Assembly: GCA_949948825.1 (NCBI GenBank)
Contig: CATLIJ010000008.1
Coordinates: forward strand, 1-21,664
Source of the DNA: an uncultured Clostridiaceae bacterium
GTDB taxonomy: Bacteria; Bacillota; Clostridia; Lachnospirales; Lachnospiraceae
Reading direction: 5' to 3'
Length of the DNA stretch: 21,664 bases
Numbering within the stretch: the first letter of the stretch is position 1; the number at the start of each line of letters is the position of its first letter. Positions 14,097-20,632 of this stretch are shown piece after piece. Made by a program: the position numbers and the translations under genes. The notes under the pieces were generated by a model. That model saw only the letters and a program-made list of their open reading frames with translations, did no database searches and was not told the DNA's origin.

Positions 14097-14184
14097 TGAG
14101 ATTCCTTTCTTGTACAGGTTTTTTTTATGTTTATGTCCGATCCGGCCTAGACATTCGTGTTTTTTGTAGTCGGAACAAGCGAGC

Positions 14185-14194
14185 TTGACGTCAA
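14185..14194. repeat. 10-bp perfect palindrome in the divergent gap
   Basis: TTGACGTCAA (14185-14194) is a perfect palindrome lying between the minus-strand membrane protein and the str promoter. It could be a dimeric regulator site, but there is only one copy. Confidence 0.3.
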
Positions 14195-14212
14195 AATTCA
14201 TGTCAGTTTCCT

Positions 14213-14230
14213 CGCCGTCTGAACTGTCAC
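14213..14230 (-). repeat. Second copy of the 3092-type repeat arm
   Basis: Read on the minus strand this is GTGACAGTTCAGACGGCG. It matches 3092-3109 (GTAACAGTTCAGACGGGG) at 16 of 18 bases. Nearby CAGTT (14204-14208) can pair with AACTG (14222-14226), giving a degenerate hairpin. It ends 24 bp before the str operon -35. Confidence 0.55.
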
Positions 14231-14254
14231 AGAAAAATTCTTACAAAAATTCCC

Positions 14255-14283
14255 TTGACAGGGGTTTGCAATCCAGATATAAT
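14255..14283 (+). promoter_or_regulatory. Consensus sigma-A promoter of the str operon
   Basis: TTGACA (14255-14260), exactly 17 bp, TATAAT (14278-14283): a perfect consensus promoter, as expected for a highly expressed ribosomal protein operon. Transcription should start near 14290, giving a leader of about 86 nt to rpsL. Confidence 0.92.
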
Positions 14284-14289
14284 GGTATG

Positions 14290-14321
14290 GCGTGCAAAAA
14301 TCACGTCATATTTTTGTGTGC
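14290..14321 (+). other. 5'-terminal leader hairpin of the str operon mRNA
   Basis: Bases 14290-14301 pair with 14310-14321 as a 12-bp stem (three G-U pairs) with the 8-nt loop CACGTCAT. The stem begins at the predicted transcription start. No T-run follows, so it is not a terminator. It may protect the 5' end of the mRNA or bind a regulator. Confidence 0.5.
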
Positions 14322-14375
14322 AAAAGCTGAAGACTTACAGCAACCAACAGACAATATCACAGGAGGTGAAAAGGA

Positions 14376-14798
14376 ATGCCAACATTTAACCAGTTAGTAA
14401 GAAAGGGAAGACAGACATCGGTAAAGAAATCCACAGCACCGGCTCTGCAGAAAGGTTACAATTCCCTGCGGAAGCGTGCCACTGACAGCTCTTCCCCACA
14501 GAAGAGAGGCGTCTGCACTGCAGTTAAGACTGCAACCCCGAAAAAGCCGAACTCTGCACTCCGTAAGATTGCGAGAGTACGTCTTTCCAACGGTATCGAA
14601 GTGACCAGCTACATTCCTGGAGAGGGACATAACTTACAGGAGCACAGCGTGGTGCTGATCCGTGGCGGAAGAGTAAAGGATCTGCCTGGTACAAGATATC
14701 ATATTATTCGTGGTACCTTGGATACTGCCGGCGTTGCAAACCGCAAGAAAGCCCGTTCCAAATATGGCGCGAAGCGGCCGAAAGCTGCTAAGAAGTAA
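14376..14798 (+). CDS. rpsL: 30S ribosomal protein S12
   Basis: A 140-residue S12, part of the decoding centre of the small subunit. It begins MPTFNQLVRKGR and contains KKPNSALRK, EGHNLQEHSVVLIRGG and RVKDLPGTRYH, all universal S12 signatures. The lysines in KKPNSA and RVKDLPG that are changed in streptomycin-resistant mutants are the wild-type residues. It ends with the basic tail typical of Firmicutes (KYGAKRPKAAKK). AGGAGGTG at 14361-14368 is placed 7 nt from the ATG. It is the first gene of the str operon, directly behind a consensus promoter and a leader hairpin. The usual upstream neighbours rpoB and rpoC are absent. Confidence 0.99.
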   Translation: MPTFNQLVRKGRQTSVKKSTAPALQKGYNSLRKRATDSSSPQKRGVCTAVKTATPKKPNSALRKIARVRLSNGIEVTSYIPGEGHNLQEHSVVLIRGGRVKDLPGTRYHIIRGTLDTAGVANRKKARSKYGAKRPKAAKK

Positions 14799-15197
14799 AA
14801 TCCCGGAGGCAGGATTCACTGCATTGGGAAGAGCAACAAGGAAGGATACAGAATTGTTGCTGGGACAGCAGTAAACGAAGTACCACTAACGGCAGTAAAG
14901 TGACAGTAGTGCCGGTGATATTGACCTGTAGGTTGCAGGAATAGATGGAAAGACCGAGCGCGAACACATTTTATGGAAACATGTGAGTACCGACGAGTTA
15001 ATTTTCGCAGGAGATGAGCAGCAGCGGGAAAAAGATATGGGTGGAATTTTGCGGGATTTACAGGCGGGAGATTCAGACCAGTTTTTTTATAAGAGAATAT
15101 TCCTGCCGGATGAGACGCAGGATTGCTGGCTGCAATGGGGAGAATTTGGTTTCTGACTCCAGTCACCCCTGCAACTATGATTAAGGAGGGAAGTAAC
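14799..15197 (+). other. Unusually long rpsL-rpsG spacer (399 nt)
   Basis: Clostridial rpsL-rpsG spacers are usually much shorter. The first part (14799-14940) has stops in all plus frames at short intervals, and a hairpin CGGCAGTA/TAGTGCCG (14890-14897 with 14907-14914, one mismatch). The second part holds an open frame described separately. S7 regulates its operon by binding the rpsL-rpsG region in Escherichia coli, so a structured regulatory RNA is also possible. No promoter or terminator was recognised inside. Confidence 0.6.
14983..15156 (+). CDS. Small unrecognised ORF (57 aa) between rpsL and rpsG, possibly a gene remnant
   Basis: The 57-codon frame starts at a GTG and reads VSTDELIFAGDEQQREKDMG and so on to WGEFGF. 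Composition is protein-like (acidic, Gln- and Phe-rich, with GAG, CAG and CTG codons like its neighbours). It is immediately preceded, in another frame, by a 13-codon ORF (14945-14986, MERPSANTFYGNM) with AGGA 4 nt upstream, whose TGA overlaps the GTG. Deleting two bases there would fuse the two into one continuous protein of about 70 residues, which suggests either translational coupling or a frameshifted remnant. The frame is also open upstream of the GTG back to a TAG at about 14928. No family was recognised, and there is no strong ribosome binding site at the GTG. Confidence 0.35.
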   Translation: MSTDELIFAGDEQQREKDMGGILRDLQAGDSDQFFYKRIFLPDETQDCWLQWGEFGF

Positions 15198-15668
15198 GTG
15201 CCACGTAAAGGACATATTCAGAAAAGGGATGTATTGGCGGATCCTTTATACAACAATAAGGTTGTAACTAAGCTGATTAACAATATTATGCTGGACGGCA
15301 AAAGAGGCGTTGCTCAGAAGATCGTATATGGCGCTTTTGCCCGTGTGGAGGACAAGACCGGAAAACCGGCAGTTGAGGTTTTTGAGGAAGCGATGAACAA
15401 CATTATGCCGGTTCTTGAGGTCAAGGCAAAGAGAATTGGCGGCGCCACTTATCAGGTGCCGATTGAGGTGAAGCCGGAGAGGCGGCAGACCCTGGCGCTT
15501 CGCTGGATTACCATGTTCTCCCGCAAGAGAAATGAGAAGACCCAGGAAGAAAGGCTTGCAAATGAGATCATGGATGCTGCCAACAACACAGGGGCTTCTG
15601 TGAAGCGTAAAGAAGATATGCATAAGATGGCAGAGGCAAACAAGGCCTTCTCCCATTTTAGAATCTAA
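15198..15668 (+). CDS. rpsG: 30S ribosomal protein S7
   Basis: A 156-residue S7, the primary assembly protein of the 30S head, which binds the 3' major domain of 16S rRNA near the exit site. It begins (M)PRKGHIQKRDVLADPLYNN and contains GKRGVAQKIVYGAF, GGATYQVPIEVKPERRQTLA and RWITMFSRKR, all diagnostic. 156 residues is the standard length. The start is GTG at 15198, with AAGGAGG (15183-15189) 8 nt before it. The frame stays open upstream to 15123 but that part is not S7-like. It lies 399 nt after rpsL and 15 nt before fusA. Confidence 0.99.
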   Translation: MPRKGHIQKRDVLADPLYNNKVVTKLINNIMLDGKRGVAQKIVYGAFARVEDKTGKPAVEVFEEAMNNIMPVLEVKAKRIGGATYQVPIEVKPERRQTLALRWITMFSRKRNEKTQEERLANEIMDAANNTGASVKRKEDMHKMAEANKAFSHFRI

Positions 15669-15683
15669 TAGGAGGACAAAGCT

Positions 15684-17801
15684 TTGGCTGGAAGAGAATA
15701 TCCGTTAGAGAGGACCAGGAATATTGGGATTATGGCTCATATTGATGCTGGGAAGACCACATTGAGCGAGCGTATCCTGTACTATACTGGTGTAAACTAC
15801 AAAATCGGTGATACTCACGAAGGTACTGCTACCATGGACTGGATGGCTCAGGAGCAGGAGCGCGGTATTACCATTACTTCAGCGGCTACGACCTGTCATT
15901 GGACCATGCAGGAAAATTGCAAACCGAAAAAGGGTGCTTTGGAGCATCGAATCAATATTATTGATACTCCCGGACACGTGGACTTTACGGTTGAAGTAGA
16001 ACGTTCCCTGCGTGTGCTGGACGGCGCTGTCGGCGTGTTCTGTGCCAAGGGCGGCGTGGAGCCGCAGTCCGAGAACGTATGGCGTCAGGCGGACACTTAC
16101 AATGTACCCCGTATGGCGTTTATTAACAAAATGGATATCCTGGGCGCTAATTTCTTCGGCGCTGTGGACCAAATCCGTGACCGGTTGGGTAAGAATGCCA
16201 TTTGTCTGCAGTTACCCATTGGCAAAGAGGATGAGTTTAAGGGAATCATTGACCTTTTCGAGATGAAGGCATATATTTACAATGATGACAAGGGTGAAGA
16301 TATCGCAATTGTAGATGTGCCTGAGGATATGAAGGATGAGGCTGAATTATATCGCAGCGAGCTGGTGGAAAAGGTCTGTGAGCTGGATGATGATTTGACC
16401 ATGCAGTATCTGGAGGGCGAGGAGCCTTCGGTTGAGGCGATGAAAAAGGTTTTGAGAAAAGCCACCTGCGAATGTACTGCAGTTCCGGTATGCTGCGGAA
16501 GCGCTTATCGGAATAAGGGCGTTCAGAAGCTTCTGGATGCTATTTTGGAGTATATGCCTGCACCCACAGACATTCCGGCAATTAAGGGAGTGGATTTGGC
16601 GGGCAATGAGGTGGAACGCCATTCTTCAGATGACGAACCCTTCTCTGCTCTGGCATTTAAGATCATGACAGATCCTTATGTAGGAAAGCTGGCTTTCTTC
16701 CGTGTTTATTCCGGAACCCTGAACTCCGGTTCCTATGTGCTGAATGCCACAAAGGACAAAAAGGAGCGGGTGGGCCGTATCTTACAGATGCATGCCAACA
16801 AGCGGCAGGAGCTGGATAAGGTGTATTCCGGAGATATTGCTGCGGCAGTAGGCTTTAAGCTTACCACAACCGGAGATACGATCTGCGACGACCAGCATCC
16901 GGTCATTCTGGAATCCATGGAATTTCCGGAGCCGGTTATTGATATTGCCATTGAGCCGAAGACCAAAGCCGGTCAGGGCAAGATGGGCGAAGCGCTGGCA
17001 AAGCTGGCAGAGGAGGACCCCACCTTCCGGGCAAGAACAGATCAGGAGACAGGACAGACCATTATCTCTGGAATGGGTGAGCTTCATCTGGAGATCATTG
17101 TGGACCGTCTGCTTCGTGAGTTCAATGTGGAGGCCAATGTAGGCGCTCCTCAGGTTGCTTACAAGGAGACTTTCACAAAGGCTGTGGATGTGGACAGCAA
17201 GTATGCCAAGCAGTCTGGCGGGCGTGGACAGTACGGTCATTGTAAAGTACACTTTGAGCCAATGGATGCCAATGGAGAAGAGACCTTTAAGTTTGAGTCT
17301 TCTGTTGTGGGAGGAGCGATTCCAAAGGAATACATTCCTGCAGTAGGTGAAGGTATTGAGGAGGCTTCCAAGACTGGTGTTCTGGCTGGCTTCCCGGTGC
17401 TGGGCGTGAAGGCTACAGTATTTGATGGTTCCTACCATGAGGTGGACTCCAGTGAGATGGCATTTAAGATTGCCGGTTCCATGGCATTTAAGGATGCGAT
17501 GCAAAAGGCTGGTTCCATTCTTCTTGAGCCTATTATGAAGGTGGAAGTGACTATGCCTGAGGAATATATGGGCGATGTAATCGGAGATATTAACTCCCGG
17601 CGCGGACGGATTGAAGGCATGGATGATTTAGGCGGCGGCAAGATCGTGAGAGCGTATGTGCCGTTGTCAGAGATGTTCGGTTATTCCACAGATTTGCGTT
17701 CCAAGACTCAGGGCCGCGGCAATTATTCCATGTTCTTTGAGAAATATGAGCCGGTTCCCAAGTCGGTACAGGAAAAGATTATTGCTGAGCATAAGCATTA
17801 A
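15684..17801 (+). CDS. fusA: Elongation factor G
   Basis: A 705-residue EF-G, the GTPase that drives ribosome translocation and, with RRF, recycling. The G domain has AHIDAGKT (18-25), the switch 1 region EQERGITITSAAT, DTPGH and NKMD. Domains II to V follow in order, with GMGELHLEIIVDRL (domain III), GGRGQYGHC (domain IV) and the C-terminal GYSTDLRSKTQGRG. The start is TTG at 15684, supported by AGGAGG at 15670-15675 eight bases upstream and by alignment to the normal MAGREYPLERTRNIGI N-terminus. It is only 15 nt downstream of rpsG, so co-transcribed. The sequence is full length with no sign of the truncated FusB-like or EF-G2 variants. Confidence 0.99.
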   Translation: MAGREYPLERTRNIGIMAHIDAGKTTLSERILYYTGVNYKIGDTHEGTATMDWMAQEQERGITITSAATTCHWTMQENCKPKKGALEHRINIIDTPGHVDFTVEVERSLRVLDGAVGVFCAKGGVEPQSENVWRQADTYNVPRMAFINKMDILGANFFGAVDQIRDRLGKNAICLQLPIGKEDEFKGIIDLFEMKAYIYNDDKGEDIAIVDVPEDMKDEAELYRSELVEKVCELDDDLTMQYLEGEEPSVEAMKKVLRKATCECTAVPVCCGSAYRNKGVQKLLDAILEYMPAPTDIPAIKGVDLAGNEVERHSSDDEPFSALAFKIMTDPYVGKLAFFRVYSGTLNSGSYVLNATKDKKERVGRILQMHANKRQELDKVYSGDIAAAVGFKLTTTGDTICDDQHPVILESMEFPEPVIDIAIEPKTKAGQGKMGEALAKLAEEDPTFRARTDQETGQTIISGMGELHLEIIVDRLLREFNVEANVGAPQVAYKETFTKAVDVDSKYAKQSGGRGQYGHCKVHFEPMDANGEETFKFESSVVGGAIPKEYIPAVGEGIEEASKTGVLAGFPVLGVKATVFDGSYHEVDSSEMAFKIAGSMAFKDAMQKAGSILLEPIMKVEVTMPEEYMGDVIGDINSRRGRIEGMDDLGGGKIVRAYVPLSEMFGYSTDLRSKTQGRGNYSMFFEKYEPVPKSVQEKIIAEHKH

Positions 17802-17826
17802 GCGTGGATGTAATTGGAAAATAGGC

Positions 17827-17855
17827 TTGAAAATATTGCGCAAATCGCATATAAT
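17827..17855 (+). promoter_or_regulatory. Internal sigma-A promoter for tuf
   Basis: TTGAAA (17827-17832), 17 bp, TATAAT (17850-17855), in the 122-bp fusA-tuf gap. It would let EF-Tu be made in excess over the rest of the operon. Inverted 7-mers ATAGGCT (17821-17827) and AGCCTAT (17862-17868) flank it. Confidence 0.8.
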
Positions 17856-17923
17856 AAGGACAGCCTATATATAAAAATATAAAGGAAAGCCCGTTGTGGC
17901 CAAATTAAGGAGGACGTTTTAAA

Positions 17924-19117
17924 ATGGCAAAAGCAAAATTTGAGAGAAACAAACCGCATTGCAACATCGGTACCATCGGCCACGTTGACCATGGTAAGAC
18001 CACACTGACCGCTGCTATTACCAAGACCCTGCATGAGAGAAAGGGAACTGGTGAAGCTGTGGCATTTGAAAACATTGATAAGGCTCCGGAAGAGAGAGAG
18101 CGTGGAATTACAATTTCTACTGCTCACGTAGAGTACGAGACAGATAACAGACACTATGCACACGTTGACTGCCCAGGACATGCTGACTATGTTAAGAACA
18201 TGATTACTGGTGCTGCTCAGATGGATGGCGCTATCCTGGTAGTTGCTGCTACAGATGGTGTTATGGCTCAGACCAGAGAGCACATCCTGCTTTCCCGTCA
18301 GGTAGGCGTTCCCTATATCGTTGTATTTATGAACAAGTGCGATATGGTAGATGATCCTGAGCTGCTGGAGCTGGTTGACATGGAGATCCGTGAGCTGCTG
18401 AACGAGTATGAGTTCCCGGGCGATGACACACCGATCATTCAGGGTTCTGCTCTGAAGGCTCTGGAAGATCCGTCCAGCGAGTGGGGCGACAAGGTTCTGG
18501 AGCTGATGGATGCAGTTGACTCCTGGGTTCCTGATCCAGAGCGTGAGACTGACAAGCCGTTCCTGATGCCTGTTGAGGACGTATTTACCATTACTGGCCG
18601 TGGTACAGTTGCTACTGGCCGTGTGGAGCGTGGCACACTGCATCTGAATGACGAAGTTGAGATCGTTGGTATTAAGGAAGAGACCAGAAAGACAGTTGTT
18701 ACTGGTATCGAGATGTTCCGTAAGCTTCTGGATGAGGCTCAGGCTGGTGATAACATCGGCGCTCTGCTGCGTGGCGTTCAGAGAACTGAGATCGAGCGCG
18801 GACAGGTTCTGGTAAAACCCGGCTCTGTAAAGTGTCATCACAAGTTCACCGCACAGGTGTACGTTCTGACCAAGGACGAGGGTGGCCGTCATACTCCGTT
18901 CTTCAACAACTATCGTCCTCAGTTCTATTTCAGAACTACTGACGTTACCGGCGTTTGCGAGCTGCCAGCTGGCACCGAGATGTGTATGCCTGGTGACAAC
19001 GTAGAGATGAGCGTAGAGCTGATTCATCCGGTAGCTATGGAGCAGGGTCTTCGTTTCGCTATCCGTGAGGGCGGCAGAACCGTTGGTTCCGGAAGAGTTG
19101 TTTCTATCGTTGAATAA
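17924..19117 (+). CDS. tuf: Elongation factor Tu
   Basis: A 397-residue EF-Tu, which carries aminoacyl-tRNA to the ribosomal A site as a GTP complex. It has GHVDHGKT (19-26), switch 1 ERERGITI, DCPGHADYVKNMITGAAQ, NKCD, and SALKALE as the G5 region. Domains II and III contain GRGTVATGRVERG and RFAIREGGRTVGSGRVVSI. Length is standard. AAGGAGG lies 8 nt before the ATG. Codon use is strongly biased to preferred codons, which also explains a false open frame of similar length on the opposite strand. It is the last gene of the str operon, with its own promoter upstream and a strong terminator downstream. Confidence 0.99.
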   Translation: MAKAKFERNKPHCNIGTIGHVDHGKTTLTAAITKTLHERKGTGEAVAFENIDKAPEERERGITISTAHVEYETDNRHYAHVDCPGHADYVKNMITGAAQMDGAILVVAATDGVMAQTREHILLSRQVGVPYIVVFMNKCDMVDDPELLELVDMEIRELLNEYEFPGDDTPIIQGSALKALEDPSSEWGDKVLELMDAVDSWVPDPERETDKPFLMPVEDVFTITGRGTVATGRVERGTLHLNDEVEIVGIKEETRKTVVTGIEMFRKLLDEAQAGDNIGALLRGVQRTEIERGQVLVKPGSVKCHHKFTAQVYVLTKDEGGRHTPFFNNYRPQFYFRTTDVTGVCELPAGTEMCMPGDNVEMSVELIHPVAMEQGLRFAIREGGRTVGSGRVVSIVE

Positions 19118-19138
19118 TTATAGTTTTTAGCATTTATG

Positions 19139-19172
19139 AGGGGTTCGTTTTATTTAAATGAACCCCTTTTTT
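19139..19172 (+). terminator. Rho-independent terminator of the str operon
   Basis: AGGGGTTC (19139-19146) pairs with GAACCCCT (19160-19167), with inner A-T pairing, followed by a run of six T (19167-19172). It starts 21 nt after the tuf stop. This is the cleanest intrinsic terminator in the window. Confidence 0.95.
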
Positions 19173-19250
19173 ACTATAATAGTTCTATATTTTATATAAA
19201 TATGAACAGTTGCATATACTAAATAGATAGTAGGCAATGGAGGTGAGCCT

Positions 19251-19418
19251 ATGCTTTTAAATGAATATACACATGAGGAGATAAACAAAGAGATTGAACA
19301 AAAGTCTAAAAAAAACGGAACCCCCATATTGCACTTGGAAAATCATGGAATTCCTAACTATGAATGGAGCGTTGAAAGAACAAGTAAGGTGATAGTTAAT
19401 TGTTTTGAAGAGGACTAG
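19251..19418 (+). CDS. Unrecognised small protein, 55 aa, first gene of the AT-rich cassette
   Basis: The frame begins MLLNEYTHEEINKEIEQKSK and ends VIVNCFEED. It is hydrophilic and lysine/glutamate-rich, with an amphipathic helical first half and a short beta-like second half. There is no membrane helix or Cys/His metal motif. A strong GGAGGTGAG site (19239-19247) sits 3-4 nt before the ATG, the main support for it being translated. A TATACT (19215-19220) lies upstream but without a good -35. A terminator follows 7 nt after its stop, and then the 214-aa gene. It could be a small regulator, an antitoxin-like partner or a leader ORF, and no family was recognised. Codon use is AT-rich, unlike tuf. 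Confidence 0.6.
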   Translation: MLLNEYTHEEINKEIEQKSKKNGTPILHLENHGIPNYEWSVERTSKVIVNCFEED

Positions 19419-19425
19419 AGAGAAG

Positions 19426-19462
19426 AAATAGTGCAGGTCGTAGGATTTTGCACTATTTTTTT
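19426..19462 (+). terminator. Intrinsic terminator abutting the ribosome binding site of the next gene
   Basis: AAATAGTGCA (19426-19435) pairs perfectly with TGCACTATTT (19449-19458) around a 13-nt loop, and seven T (19456-19462) follow. GGAGGG (19463-19468) begins at the next base, so there is no room for a promoter between terminator and gene. Expression of the 214-aa gene therefore needs readthrough or antitermination. Confidence 0.85.
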
Positions 19463-19472
19463 GGAGGGATAA

Positions 19473-20117
19473 ATGAATTTAGTATTTAAGTCAATAGATA
19501 TATGGTATGATGATTTGGGAAAGGAATTGCAAGAAGAGTTTGATAGAAATTTGAGATATCTTGTTGGGGTGTCTAAAAGCTGGGAATCGGAGATAAATAA
19601 ATATTGTAGAAATAATATGATACCAGATGTAAAAATAAATTTAAATTATCAAGTGATGAGACAAGCATTAATAGATGCATTTGATGATTTGATGAGATTA
19701 AAAGAATATCACCCTACAGAATTTCCTAATCCAATTAAGACAATGGCGTATTATGTATATTGGATAGTAAAGCGTAAGCCTATTACGGTAATAAATGATA
19801 GTATCTTAGAAGAAAAAAGATTAAGTGATACTAAAAAATCAAAAATATTATTTTGCAATGAACATTATTGTGTACAGTTATTAGTAGATGCTTTGTTTCC
19901 TTATTTAAAGATTGATTGTGCAAATAATGATATACATAATTACGCAAATGAACAATTAAATAAGTTTAAACGTTATATGTTGTATTTTTTGACATACCGA
20001 TTAGAGTCGCCTAAATCTTTGGAGGCCATTATGTTGTCAGCAACATTACATCCTATATGGGAGGTCGATAAAATCATTTGGGATAATCCAGGAGATGTTT
20101 TTGAGGAGGATTTATAA
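19473..20117 (+). CDS. Unrecognised 214-aa soluble protein of the AT-rich cassette
   Basis: Starts MNLVFKSIDIWYDDLGKELQ and ends NPGDVFEEDL. It is predicted mainly alpha-helical, rich in Tyr, Lys, Asn and Asp, with no signal peptide and no clear membrane helix. The stretch KRYMLYFLTYRL (about 165-176) is only moderately hydrophobic. No nucleotide-binding loop, nuclease motif or DNA-binding helix-turn-helix was recognised. Two cysteines lie close together in CNEHYC (about 128-133), and WDNPGD near the C-terminus is notable. GGAGGG lies 4 nt before the ATG, directly behind a terminator. The stop TAA shares a base with an ATG (TAATG), and the next gene starts 4 nt later with its Shine-Dalgarno inside this gene, so the two are coupled. 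Base use is clearly more AT-rich than flanking genes, suggesting acquisition. Confidence 0.75.
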   Translation: MNLVFKSIDIWYDDLGKELQEEFDRNLRYLVGVSKSWESEINKYCRNNMIPDVKINLNYQVMRQALIDAFDDLMRLKEYHPTEFPNPIKTMAYYVYWIVKRKPITVINDSILEEKRLSDTKKSKILFCNEHYCVQLLVDALFPYLKIDCANNDIHNYANEQLNKFKRYMLYFLTYRLESPKSLEAIMLSATLHPIWEVDKIIWDNPGDVFEEDL

Positions 20118-20121
20118 TGTA

Positions 20122-20589
20122 ATGTGTAAAAGAGAAAAAACAGCAAAAAAGGTATGGTTAACAAACCGTGATCTGTTTTGGATTATTGTCATTTTATTTT
20201 TAGTGATCGTTTTGTTGCTTTGTTTGGTGATTTCGGGAAATGCCAATGCTACTAATATACTTTCAGTTGTATCAACAGGAATATCAATTGTATTAAGTAT
20301 TATTGCAATAGTATATACATTTATTTCTGGAATACAAAGTAGTGACATTAATAGTGAGACAAAGACACAAATTATGTTATTACAGAAAGAAATAGAAAAT
20401 TTAAAAGATAGTATTGAAAAGAAGATTCAATTACAAAATGAAGTAGGTAACTATATTGAAAGTGTATCTCCATTAATAAATAGAATAGCCCAAAATACTA
20501 ATGGCTCGGTAGTGATTGATGAAACTATACAAAAACGGGCACAAGAGATAAGTGAACAAATAAGAAGAGATTTTGAAAATGATGAATAA
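20122..20589 (+). CDS. Unrecognised two-helix membrane protein with coiled-coil tail, 155 aa
   Basis: A basic N-terminus (MCKREKTAKK) leads into two membrane helices (about 18-38 and 46-68), then a charged helical segment with heptad-like spacing (about 77-112, LLQKEIENLKDSIEKKIQLQ) and a second helical tail (about 132-152). The positive-inside rule places both termini in the cytoplasm. No enzymatic motif is visible. The ATG at 20122 is chosen because GAGGAGG (20103-20109) is the only binding site. The alternative ATG at 20095 has AGGAG touching it. An ATG-TAA start-stop (20117-20122) lies between the Shine-Dalgarno and this start. It follows the 214-aa gene within 4 nt and ends at a terminator, so the pair forms a transcription unit and probably a functional couple. 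Confidence 0.75.
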   Translation: MCKREKTAKKVWLTNRDLFWIIVILFLVIVLLLCLVISGNANATNILSVVSTGISIVLSIIAIVYTFISGIQSSDINSETKTQIMLLQKEIENLKDSIEKKIQLQNEVGNYIESVSPLINRIAQNTNGSVVIDETIQKRAQEISEQIRRDFENDE

Positions 20590-20594
20590 AAAGT

Positions 20595-20632
20595 AAAAGG
20601 GGGTTCTGTATTATTTAGAGAATCCCTCTTTT
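20595..20632 (+). terminator. Intrinsic terminator ending the AT-rich cassette
   Basis: Bases 20595-20607 (AAAAGGGGGTTCT) pair with 20619-20632 (AGAATCCCTCTTTT) with one bulged T and one G-U pair, around an 11-nt loop. The T-run is part of the stem. It begins 6 nt after the stop of the membrane protein gene. Confidence 0.8.

Noticed and set aside
14816..15166. A 116-codon minus-strand frame in the rpsL-rpsG gap
   Set aside because: It has no ribosome binding site, no promoter and chance-like composition. The plus-strand 57-codon frame fits local codon use better.
15001..15178. A third plus frame in the rpsL-rpsG gap, starting MSSSGKKIWVEF
   Set aside because: It is open for about 55 codons with AGGAG touching its ATG, but it is Cys- and Arg-rich and overlaps the better acidic frame.
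16782..17504. A 240-codon minus-strand frame opposite fusA
   Set aside because: Shadow of the EF-G gene with no initiation signals.
17798..19027. A 409-codon minus-strand frame opposite tuf
   Set aside because: It mirrors tuf, where strong codon bias avoids the codons that would be stops on the other strand. The protein is Ser/Leu/His/Asn-rich and not like any family.
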